19,953 nt of DNA from JAHFUI01 sp041485905 (GTDB taxonomy: Bacteria; Acidobacteriota; Vicinamibacteria; Vicinamibacterales; CAVVIG01). The DNA lies in contig JBGPKK010000085.1 of assembly GCA_041485905.1 (NCBI GenBank), positions 1 to 19,953 on the forward strand, in the 5' to 3' direction. Both the position numbers and the translations under genes were made by a program. The notes below the pieces were generated by a model, which was given only the letters and a program-made list of their open reading frames with translations, was not told the origin of the DNA and made no database searches. Below, in pieces: positions 7,362 through 14,528 of the stretch (positions are counted from its first letter, which is position 1; every line of letters begins with the position of its first letter).

Positions 7362-8795
7362 ACGCTTCTTCAGGCCGGCGGCGAGACGCGGCGCGTCAGC
7401 CGTGCCAGTAACGAAGCTTTGCCCGGAGTCAGTTCGGGGCGAAGCTTCGTTACCTGGATGCTCGTGATCGCCGCGCTCGTGACGCTCGGCGTCGCCGTCC
7501 AGCAGCACTATCGGGTGACGCTGAAGCTCCAGGATCCCCGCGGCGGTCACATCAACGACTTCGATCGTTGGATGATCATGGCGCCCAGGTTTCTCCACGA
7601 TCGCGTGGACTACGTCAACGACCGGTTCCCCACGCCCCCGCTGAGTCTGATGGCGCTCGCGCCGTTCACGGCGCTGTCGCGACCCGCCGCGCAGTTTGCG
7701 TGGGTGTGTCTCAAGCTGCCGCTCGCGTGTCTGGTGCTGCTGTTGTCGGCGGGCATTGTCTCCAGGTCCGGCGCGCGGTTGACCCCGTCCGCGATGGCGC
7801 TGATCGTCGCCTGCTGGTGGCTGCCTGTGATCCTCGACATGCAGGAGGGGCAGATGAATTTCCTCGCGCTCCTGCCCCTCGTGGCCGCCCTCTATCTCGC
7901 GCAGCAGGAGGCGCCCGGCTCGGACGCCCTCGCGGGATCGCTCATCGGGCTCGCGATGGCCGTCAAGGTGACGCCGGTGATTTTTGCGGTCTACTTTTTG
8001 TGGAAGCGCCGGTGGGTCGTGGCGCTCTCAGCGGTCGCGAGCGTCGCGGTCTGGTCGCTCGTCGTGCCGGCCATCGCATTCGGCTGGGATCAGAACGCGC
8101 GATGGCTCGAGCAGTGGGTGCGCATCATGATCCTTCCCTACGTCACCCAGGGAAAAGTCGTCTACGCCATGAGCCAGTCGTTCGGCAGCTTCGCGCTGCG
8201 GCTGTTCTCGGCCGTGCCGGTCTTCGAAGCCGTCCACCACGGTGTGATCGAGGGCCATTACATGAACGTGTTCAGCTTGAGCCCGGTGACCGTGTATCAA
8301 CTGGTGCGCGCCGTCATGATCGCTGTGGCGTTCGCGGGCCTCATATGGACCCGTCATCGGCTGCCGACGCTGCGGTGCCAGCGGTACCTGCTCGAAATCG
8401 GCGCAGTCGCGGCATTCATGCTCTGGTTTTCCGAGCGCACGTGGGTCCATCACTACGTCAGCTTCATCCTCACGCTGTCGGCGGCCGGTGCCATTGTGAG
8501 CGATCCTGCGCAACCGGAGCGCACGCGCCGGCTCGTACGGGGAGCGCTGATTCTGTTCTCGGTCGCCACGTTCTTTGCGTCCGAAGCCGGACGCCTGTTG
8601 GGGCCCGACGGCGTCGACTGGGCCAAAGGCGTCGGGGTGTTTCTGTGGCCGTCGGTGCTCCTGACCGTCACCGTGACGCGGTCCTGGGGAGGCGCCCAAC
8701 ATCGGGTGGCCGCGGCGGAACGCCTGCCAGTTTTCAGGTATTACTCGTCTAATCTCAGGGCCCTTCTATCTCCCGCCCCGGGTCCAGAGGAATGA
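7350..8795 (+). CDS. GT87 (DUF2029) family membrane glycosyltransferase
   Basis: This is a polytopic membrane protein of 481 residues with about ten hydrophobic segments. Known GT87 members transfer mannose or arabinose from polyprenyl-phosphate donors on the outer face of the inner membrane. Visible family features are DRWMIMAPRFLHDRVDYVNDRFPTPP in the first outer loop, DMQEGQMNFLALLPL (the EGQ/QGQxNxL motif), a SLIGLAMAVKVTPVIFAVY segment and LWKRRW. The acceptor is unknown. The first 36 residues are unusual: the ATG lies in an octamer repeat, and residues 20-35 (SNEALPGVSSGRSFVT) come from a REP-like palindrome. The membrane domain begins only at MLVIAALVTL, so the ATG at 7458 could be the original start, though neither start has a good Shine-Dalgarno site. 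It stands alone between a pseudogene and the TonB receptor. Confidence 0.85.
   Translation: MTKFTLLQAGGETRRVSRASNEALPGVSSGRSFVTWMLVIAALVTLGVAVQQHYRVTLKLQDPRGGHINDFDRWMIMAPRFLHDRVDYVNDRFPTPPLSLMALAPFTALSRPAAQFAWVCLKLPLACLVLLLSAGIVSRSGARLTPSAMALIVACWWLPVILDMQEGQMNFLALLPLVAALYLAQQEAPGSDALAGSLIGLAMAVKVTPVIFAVYFLWKRRWVVALSAVASVAVWSLVVPAIAFGWDQNARWLEQWVRIMILPYVTQGKVVYAMSQSFGSFALRLFSAVPVFEAVHHGVIEGHYMNVFSLSPVTVYQLVRAVMIAVAFAGLIWTRHRLPTLRCQRYLLEIGAVAAFMLWFSERTWVHHYVSFILTLSAAGAIVSDPAQPERTRRLVRGALILFSVATFFASEAGRLLGPDGVDWAKGVGVFLWPSVLLTVTVTRSWGGAQHRVAAAERLPVFRYYSSNLRALLSPAPGPEE
7408..7453. repeat. REP-like palindrome in the 5' part of the GT87 gene
   Basis: GTAACGAAGCTTTGCCC (7408-7424) is mirrored by GGGGCGAAGCTTCGTTAC (7436-7453) around a short centre. 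About 18 of 20 positions of the extended arms are complementary. It is in frame and stop-free. Confidence 0.75.
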
Positions 8796-8835
8796 TCTGG
8801 CACGCCTGAAGGGCATGCCCTAGAGAGAAATTTCC

Positions 8836-8865
8836 TGCAGGGACGGTCCTTAGACCGTCCCTGCA
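8836..8865. repeat. Perfect intergenic hairpin downstream of the GT87 gene
   Basis: TGCAGGGACGGTC (8836-8848) pairs perfectly with GACCGTCCCTGCA (8853-8865) across a CTTA loop. No U-tract follows, so it is either a weak terminator or, more likely, a REP-like palindrome. It lies 41 bases after the GT87 stop. Confidence 0.75.
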
Positions 8866-8935
8866 CCCCGCGATCCAATTGTTTGGGTCCTCCATGATTT
8901 GATGGGTTTGGACCGCTTCCTGCGCCACATGCACC

Positions 8936-8964
8936 TTGACTTGGATCCGCGTCGGCCATAGATT
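8936..8964 (+). promoter_or_regulatory. Likely sigma-70-type promoter of the TonB receptor gene
   Basis: TTGACT (8936-8941), 17 bases, then TAGATT (8959-8964). The implied leader is about 70 bases and ends in a strong AGGAGGG ribosome site (9031-9037). The rest of 8796-9041 holds only the hairpin at 8836-8865; I see no small gene there. Confidence 0.5.
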
Positions 8965-9041
8965 TGCGCACGAAGTGGTCCCTCATCGGACCAAAAACGA
9001 AAAAATCTGAGTCGGATAGGTTTCGGAAATAGGAGGGAGAC

Positions 9042-12000
9042 GTGCCTATGCGCCGCTTCATTCAGCTCGCGTTGCTCGCCCTGACGTGCGTGTCGTTCGT
9101 CCCGGCGGTTGCGTATGCCCAAGGTGCTTCAATTGCCGGCGTCGTCAAAGACACATCCGGTGCGGTGCTTCCCGGCGTGACGGTGGAAGCCGCCAGCCCG
9201 GTGCTGATTGAGAAGGTCCGCACGGCCGTCACGGACGGATCCGGCCAGTACAAGATCATCAATCTCCTGCCCGGCACCTACAACGTCACGTTCACGCTGA
9301 CGGGGTTCAGTACCGTCAAACGCGAAGCAGTCGACGTCACGGGCACGTCGACGGCAGCCATCAACATCGACATGAAGGTCGGTGCGGTCGCTGAAACGAT
9401 CACCGTGACTGGTGAAACCCCGCTCGTCGACATACAGAGCGCCACGGTCCAGAAGGTCGTCACGAAGGAAGTCATCGACAACATCCCGACGGGACGCCTC
9501 GGCATCAACCTGGCGGCGCTTCAGCCTGGAATGATCCTGGGCGCCACGAGCGGTTCCGGCGCCCTCAGCACCAACGCGAACGCGTTGGGTTCACAGGACG
9601 TCGGCGGGACGGCGGGCGACACCTTTACAGACTTGTCGATCCACGGCGGCAAGGCGAGCGAGCAGCGGCAGACGATCGCCGGCCTCTCTGCCGCGACGGT
9701 CATCCGCTTTGGTGAGTCGCTCAGCTCGTCGCCGAGCTTCACCGCCATGCAGGAGATGTCGGTGGACAGCTCAGGCGCCGACGCGGCGCTGGCCGGCGGC
9801 GGCGTCCGTATGAACTACGTCCCGCGCGATGGCGGCAATACGTTCAAGGGCCTCCTGTTCATCAGCGGCGCCAACGGCTCGATGCAGTCGACCAACTACA
9901 CGAGAATCTCCGACGATCCGGTGACCAGCCTCGAGGCGCGCGGGCTCCGCACGCAGCCAGGAGCGCTCAACAAGATCTACGACTTCAATCCGGGCTACGG
10001 CGGCCCCATCGTCAAGGACAGACTGTGGTGGTTCGCGAGCGCCCGGTGGACTCAGGCGTCGAACTTCGTGCCGCAGGATTATCCCAACAAGAACTTCATT
10101 CCGGGAACGACGCCGTCGAACCTGTTCAACAACCAGACGCTCATCTACACGCCGGACCAGACCCAGGCGCTGGCGACCTCGCTCGGCGGCGGCGGTGATT
10201 TCAAGGAGCAGACGCTGCGTCTGTCGTGGCAAGCCAGCCAGAGGAACAAGTTCGGCGCGTACTACAACAACAAGGTACGGCGGTCCCGCAACGGCGCGAC
10301 CGGAACCGCGAACGAAGCCTTGAACGACGCATACTTCTTCCCCTTCTCGGATCAGTTGCTTCAGTGGTCGTCGCCGGCGACAAATAAGCTGCTGCTCGAA
10401 GCGGGCATCTGGCACCATCAGGAAACCTGGGGAGGGTCGATCTCGCCGTTTACCCTGGCCGATCCCCTGGCGATTGGGATCACCGATAACAGTCCACCAG
10501 CTATCGGTTCTGCGTCGCTGTCCGCCACCTCTGGCTACTCCCAGTTGATCAACAACTACCACGGGCGCGTCGGCGCCGCGTATACGCCGAGTCACAACCC
10601 GAACACGCGGACGAATTTCGCGGCGTCCTACGTCACCGGCTCCCACGCCTTCAAGACCGGCATCGACTTCGGGTGGGCGGAACGCGGAGCCTGGACCGGT
10701 TCCGTCGTGCCGTACAGCTACACAATCAGCACCCTGGCCACCAACGGCAAGGGAGGCCTCCCAGTGCCCACGGCCCTGTCGTTGCGATCGGACGGGTGTC
10801 AGGACCCGCTCGTTCGTCAGGTCAACGGCGGACTCACGACGGCGGCCACCACGTTCAACGCGAGCGCCCTCTGTCCGACCTTCACCAACGGCAAGATCGA
10901 TCAGGAGGGCGGCCTGTTCGTGCAGGATCGATGGACGATGGATCGGGTGACGCTGAGCCTCGGGTTGCGTATGGACTGGTTCTACGCCAGCCTGCCCTCG
11001 GTTCACCTCGGGCCGTCGCTTCTCACTCCGAACCGCAACTACGACGTGCCGGCGTTCGACAGCGTCAAGAACAAGGACTGGACGCCAAAGGTCGGCGCCG
11101 CATGGGACGTGTTTGGAGACGGCAAGACGGCGCTCAAGGTGAACTTCAGCAAGTACGTGCTCGGCCAGTCGCTGGTGGCGAGCAATCCGCTCATCGCGCT
11201 GAGCAGCTCCAACTTGTTCCTCACCGCAACACGGAATTGGACGGACAACGATGGCGACTTCATCCCGGATTGCGATCTCAGCAACCCGGGTGCGCAGAGT
11301 CCCACCGCGGCCGGCAGCCTCAAGCAGGTGGACACGTGCACCGCGATAAGCAACCCGCTCTTCTATAGCGGAGCGTCGGCGGTGACAGCCGTGGATCCCG
11401 CCACTGGACAAACAGTGGGTGCTGGCGACGACAACGCCCGGTACGGATGGGGAAGACGTCCGTATAGCTGGGAATTCAGTCTGAGCGCTCAGCGCGAGCT
11501 CAGCAAGGGCATTTCGGTGAACGGCGGATACTTCCGCCGCTGGTTCGGCAATTTCCTGGTCACCGACAACCTGTCGGTCCAGGCGAGCGACTTCGAGCAG
11601 TACAGCATCACGCCGAGCCTCATCAACGCCTCAGTGCCCCCGCTGTCCTCCGGTGGCACGACCTTGCCGGCCGGCATCATCACGGGCGGGTTCTATAGCC
11701 CCACCGCGGCGGCCGCCGTGCGGGCCGCGAACAACTTCGTGGGGCTGTCGGACACGTTCTTCCCGGGCAGCAGCGTGATCGATCACTGGAACGGGTTCGA
11801 CGTCGGGATCAACATGCGCCTCGCTCACGGCATCATCATCCAGGGCGGCACGAGCACCGGGCGACAGGTGACCGACAACTGCGACATCGTCGATCCGGCC
11901 AACGCCGGCAAGTTCGGCGCCCGGTCGCCGCTGGTCGAGAGCCTCGGGGCCAACTCGGTCACCACCTGCCACGTCGAGCAGGCGTGGCTGACGCAGGTGA

Positions 12001-12419
12001 AGTTCCTCGGCTCGTACACCGTGCCGAAGGTTGATGTCCAGATCGGGGCGTCGTATCAGAACATCCCGGGCATCGAGCTCGCGGCGAACTACGCCGAGAT
12101 CAACAGCGACATCGCGCGGCCGACGACGCAGGGCGGACTCGGCCGGCTCCCGTCCAACCAGACGTCTGCGACCGCCACCACGACGGTGTCGCTCATCGCG
12201 CCGCAGACCCAGTACTACGACCGGTTGAATCAGCTCGACCTCCGCTTGGGTAAGATCCTCAAGTACGGAAGGACCCGGGCAAACCTCAGCCTCGACTTCT
12301 ACAATATGTTCAACAAAGGGACGATCAGCGCGGCGAGCTCCACGTATTCGACGTGGCTGGCGCCGACCGCCGTCATCTCGCCTCGATTGATGAAGGTGTC
12401 GTTGACGTTCGACTTCTGA
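9042..12419 (+). CDS. Oar-like TonB-dependent outer-membrane receptor
   Basis: A large outer-membrane transporter of 1,125 residues, energised by TonB-ExbBD; the substrate is unknown. Residues 1-27 are a signal peptide (ending VAYAQ). Residues about 28-115 are a carboxypeptidase-regulatory-like Ig domain (IAGVVKDTSGAVLPGVTVEA, DGSGQYKIINLLPGTYNVTF). Residues about 125-265 are the plug (ETITVTGETPLVDIQSAT, VRMNYVPRDGGNTFKG). The rest is a beta barrel with alternating aromatic strands, ending in LMKVSLTFDF with a terminal Phe as expected for BAM insertion. AGGAGGG (9031-9037) is 4 bases from the GTG at 9042 and 10 from the ATG at 9048; both starts are possible and give the same signal peptide. 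Such receptors in Acidobacteriota usually stand without a SusD, as here. It has its own promoter upstream and an intrinsic terminator downstream. Confidence 0.93.
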   Translation: MPMRRFIQLALLALTCVSFVPAVAYAQGASIAGVVKDTSGAVLPGVTVEAASPVLIEKVRTAVTDGSGQYKIINLLPGTYNVTFTLTGFSTVKREAVDVTGTSTAAINIDMKVGAVAETITVTGETPLVDIQSATVQKVVTKEVIDNIPTGRLGINLAALQPGMILGATSGSGALSTNANALGSQDVGGTAGDTFTDLSIHGGKASEQRQTIAGLSAATVIRFGESLSSSPSFTAMQEMSVDSSGADAALAGGGVRMNYVPRDGGNTFKGLLFISGANGSMQSTNYTRISDDPVTSLEARGLRTQPGALNKIYDFNPGYGGPIVKDRLWWFASARWTQASNFVPQDYPNKNFIPGTTPSNLFNNQTLIYTPDQTQALATSLGGGGDFKEQTLRLSWQASQRNKFGAYYNNKVRRSRNGATGTANEALNDAYFFPFSDQLLQWSSPATNKLLLEAGIWHHQETWGGSISPFTLADPLAIGITDNSPPAIGSASLSATSGYSQLINNYHGRVGAAYTPSHNPNTRTNFAASYVTGSHAFKTGIDFGWAERGAWTGSVVPYSYTISTLATNGKGGLPVPTALSLRSDGCQDPLVRQVNGGLTTAATTFNASALCPTFTNGKIDQEGGLFVQDRWTMDRVTLSLGLRMDWFYASLPSVHLGPSLLTPNRNYDVPAFDSVKNKDWTPKVGAAWDVFGDGKTALKVNFSKYVLGQSLVASNPLIALSSSNLFLTATRNWTDNDGDFIPDCDLSNPGAQSPTAAGSLKQVDTCTAISNPLFYSGASAVTAVDPATGQTVGAGDDNARYGWGRRPYSWEFSLSAQRELSKGISVNGGYFRRWFGNFLVTDNLSVQASDFEQYSITPSLINASVPPLSSGGTTLPAGIITGGFYSPTAAAAVRAANNFVGLSDTFFPGSSVIDHWNGFDVGINMRLAHGIIIQGGTSTGRQVTDNCDIVDPANAGKFGARSPLVESLGANSVTTCHVEQAWLTQVKFLGSYTVPKVDVQIGASYQNIPGIELAANYAEINSDIARPTTQGGLGRLPSNQTSATATTTVSLIAPQTQYYDRLNQLDLRLGKILKYGRTRANLSLDFYNMFNKGTISAASSTYSTWLAPTAVISPRLMKVSLTFDF

Positions 12420-12426
12420 AACGCGT

Positions 12427-12494
12427 AGAGGCTGGAGGCTGGGGACTTGGGGCTGGAAAAGCCACTGTCTTCCAGTCTCTGGCCTCTAGCCTCC
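12427..12494. repeat. Heptamer-array palindrome between the TonB receptor and the next gene
   Basis: The left arm has GAGGCTG-type units (12428-12456, running GAGGCTG, GAGGCTG, GGGACTTG, GGGCTGG). The right arm has the complementary AGTCTCTGGCCTCTAGCCTC (12474-12493). It begins 8 bases after the receptor stop codon and precedes the intrinsic terminator. Confidence 0.75.
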
Positions 12495-12526
12495 GACTGC
12501 TAACTGAAAGCAGACAGAAAAGGTGT

Positions 12527-12563
12527 GACCCGCCTTCCATCGTGGAGGGCGGGTCTTTTTTTT
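12527..12563 (+). terminator. Strong intrinsic terminator of the TonB receptor gene
   Basis: GACCCGCCTTCC (12527-12538), loop ATCGT, GGAGGGCGGGTC (12544-12555), then eight T. The stem is 12 pairs with one G-T mismatch. It separates the receptor from the next unit, whose ribosome site begins only about 25 bases later. Confidence 0.92.
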
Positions 12564-12602
12564 GGTAGAATCGCTGTCGTTCGAGAAATTCAGGGAGAGA
12601 CC

Positions 12603-13487
12603 ATGGACACGACGAAACGACTGAAGATGGCTGGAATACTCGCGCTGCTGGCGCTGGCACTGACGAGCCGCCCGGCGCTGGCCCAGTTCAGCATTGTCGG
12701 CGACTGGAGCCCGCTGGTGCACGAGGATCAGCCGGAGCGTGGCCCCGGTCCCGAGCTGGGCGACTACCTCGGGCTTCCCATCACTGACGGCGCTCGCCTG
12801 CATGCCGATAGTTGGGACGCCTCACGCCTGACTGTGCGCGAGCACCAGTGCAAAGTGCATACAGTGAACTACATCTATCGAGGCCCGCTGCAGACGCGCT
12901 TCTGGGAAGAGAAAGATCCGAACACGCAGCAGCTCATCGCGATCAAAGGCTACGTGAGCACGTACGAGCAGCCGCGGACGATCTGGATGGATGGGAGGCC
13001 GCATCCGCCCGAATACGAGAAGCACACATGGCAGGGGTTCTCGACGGGCAAGTACGAGGGCGACATCCTGACCGTCTACACCACTCACATCAAGTCGGAG
13101 TGGACCAGGCGCAACGGCATCCCCAACAGCGAATTCACGACGATGATCGAACACTGGGTGCGGCACGGCAACATCGCGACCATTGTCACCGTCGTCACCG
13201 ACCCGGTGTACCTCAGCGAGCCGCTTGTGAAGAGCACCGACTTCCGGTTGAACGAGCGCCCGGCAGGCGGCTGGTTGTGGCCGTGCGAATACGTGGATGA
13301 AGTGGCCGGCCAAAAGCAAGGCTACGTGCCGCATTATCTGCCGGGGAAGAACCCGTTCTACGGCGAGTTCGCCGCGAAGTACGGCATCCCGGTCGAGGCC
13401 ACCCGCGGCGGGGCGGAGACGATGCTTCCCGAGTACTTCTGGAAGATCAGGAATTTGCCCGCGCCAGCCAGGACCGCGGCGAAGTAG
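12603..13487 (+). CDS. Exported protein of an uncharacterised family, paralogue A
   Basis: The protein is 294 residues with a signal peptide (MAGILALLALALTSRPALAQ). The ATG at 12603 was chosen because GGGAGAGA precedes it and a clean signal peptide begins there; the frame extends upstream only through the terminator of the previous gene. Family landmarks are DSWDASRLTVREHQCK, RTIWMDGRPHPP, HTWQGFSTGKYEGDILTVYT, THIKSEWTRRNGIPNS and DPVYLSEPLVKSTDF. I have a general memory of this pattern near TonB receptors and in secreted proteins of Acidobacteriota and Proteobacteria, but no function has been assigned that I know of. A divergent paralogue lies two genes downstream (14525-15496), with an MBL-fold protein between them. 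No catalytic motif is recognisable. Confidence 0.87.
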   Translation: MDTTKRLKMAGILALLALALTSRPALAQFSIVGDWSPLVHEDQPERGPGPELGDYLGLPITDGARLHADSWDASRLTVREHQCKVHTVNYIYRGPLQTRFWEEKDPNTQQLIAIKGYVSTYEQPRTIWMDGRPHPPEYEKHTWQGFSTGKYEGDILTVYTTHIKSEWTRRNGIPNSEFTTMIEHWVRHGNIATIVTVVTDPVYLSEPLVKSTDFRLNERPAGGWLWPCEYVDEVAGQKQGYVPHYLPGKNPFYGEFAAKYGIPVEATRGGAETMLPEYFWKIRNLPAPARTAAK

Positions 13488-13496
13488 GAATTGCCG

Positions 13497-14528
13497 ATGA
13501 AAAAGGTTCTTTGGGCTCTTTGTGTCCTTGGTGTCCTCTGTGTCCTTTGTGTGTCCGCGTTCGCGCAGTCTCCGCTCGATCGCAGCCTGCAGATACGGAA
13601 GGCCCAGACCCCCAGCGACGGTGAAGTTCATGTGGTTCCCGTCCAGGGGAACGTCTACATGCTCGTCGGCGGCGGCGGAAACATCGCCGTCCAGATCGGC
13701 GACGAAGGCGTGCTGGTCGTCGACACGGGCACCACTCAAATGAGCGAGAAGGTGCTCGCCGCCATCAAGAAGCTGTCCCCCAAACCGATTCGCTACATCA
13801 TCAACACCAATCTCGACACGGATCACACGGGCGGGAATGAGGTCATCGCCAAGGCCGGCAGCACGACGCGCGGCGGCCCGGCCGATGTCCTGGCGCACGA
13901 AAACGTGCTCGCACGGATGAGTGCGCCGGTCGGCAAGCCAGGGGCGGCGGCCGCTGGACTCTGGCCGACCGACACGTACTTCCCGGAGGAGAAAGACATC
14001 TTTTTCAATGACGAAGCCGTGATGCTCTACCACGACCAGGCGGCGCATACCGACGGCGACACCATCGTGTTCTTCCGCCGCTCGGACGTCGTGGTGGCCG
14101 GCGACATCTTCGTCACCACCAGCTATCCGGTGATCGATTCACAGAACGGCGGCAGTGTGCAGGGCATCATCAACGGCCTGAACCGCATCCTCGATATCAC
14201 CGTGCCGAAGCACGAACAGGAGGGCGGGACGTACGTCATCCCCGGCCACGGCCACGTGTGCGACGAGTCCGAGGTTCTCGAGTACCGCGACATGGTCACG
14301 ATCGTGCGCGACCGGATCGAGGACATGGCCAGGCGCGGCATGACCGTGGAGCAGGTGAAAGCCGCGAAGCCCACCCTGGACTACGATCTGCACTACGGCG
14401 CGGACTCCGGTACCTGGACAACCGCAATGTTCATCGAGGCCGTGTACCGGGACGTCACGAAGGCCGCGACTCCGAAGCCGGCGGTGGTTGGAGCGAAGGG
14501 CACTCCGGCGCCAAAGGGGAAGAAATGA
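13497..14528 (+). CDS. MBL-fold metallo-hydrolase with a degenerate zinc motif
   Basis: A 343-residue exported metallo-beta-lactamase-superfamily protein. The ATG at 13497 has AGGA 7 bases upstream; an in-frame TTG at 13491 is less likely. The signal peptide (residues 1-24, ending SAFAQ) has a core of LCVLGVLCVLCV coded by tandem 9-base units. The canonical HxHxDH reads N105-L-D107-T-D109-H110: both leading histidines are replaced, while Asp109 and His110 remain. His184 (AAHTDGDT), Asp203 (VAGDIF) and His251 (IPGHGH) are also present. A full binuclear site is therefore unlikely, but a single metal at the second site (Asp109, His110, His251) is possible. It starts 10 bases after paralogue A and overlaps paralogue B by 4 bases (ATGA), so the three are co-transcribed. 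The substrate is unknown. Confidence 0.9.
   Translation: MKKVLWALCVLGVLCVLCVSAFAQSPLDRSLQIRKAQTPSDGEVHVVPVQGNVYMLVGGGGNIAVQIGDEGVLVVDTGTTQMSEKVLAAIKKLSPKPIRYIINTNLDTDHTGGNEVIAKAGSTTRGGPADVLAHENVLARMSAPVGKPGAAAAGLWPTDTYFPEEKDIFFNDEAVMLYHDQAAHTDGDTIVFFRRSDVVVAGDIFVTTSYPVIDSQNGGSVQGIINGLNRILDITVPKHEQEGGTYVIPGHGHVCDESEVLEYRDMVTIVRDRIEDMARRGMTVEQVKAAKPTLDYDLHYGADSGTWTTAMFIEAVYRDVTKAATPKPAVVGAKGTPAPKGKK
13518..13556 (+). repeat. Tandem 9-base units coding the MBL signal peptide
   Basis: The units are TTTGTGTCC, TTGGTGTCC, TCTGTGTCC and TTTGTGTGTCC. Nine bases equal three codons, so each unit adds Leu-Cys/Gly-Val. No complementary left arm is visible. Confidence 0.75.

Noticed and set aside
7568..8752. 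394-codon plus-strand frame overlapping the GT87 gene
   Set aside because: Out-of-frame shadow; the GT87 frame has the membrane segments and family motifs.
9771..11411. 546-codon minus-strand frame inside the TonB receptor
   Set aside because: The receptor in the other strand is unmistakable; the antisense frame is long only because of high GC and biased third positions.
12525..12602. Upstream start for the 12603 gene
   Set aside because: The extension would translate the terminator stem and U-tract of the preceding gene; the internal ATG has a good ribosome site and a clean signal peptide.
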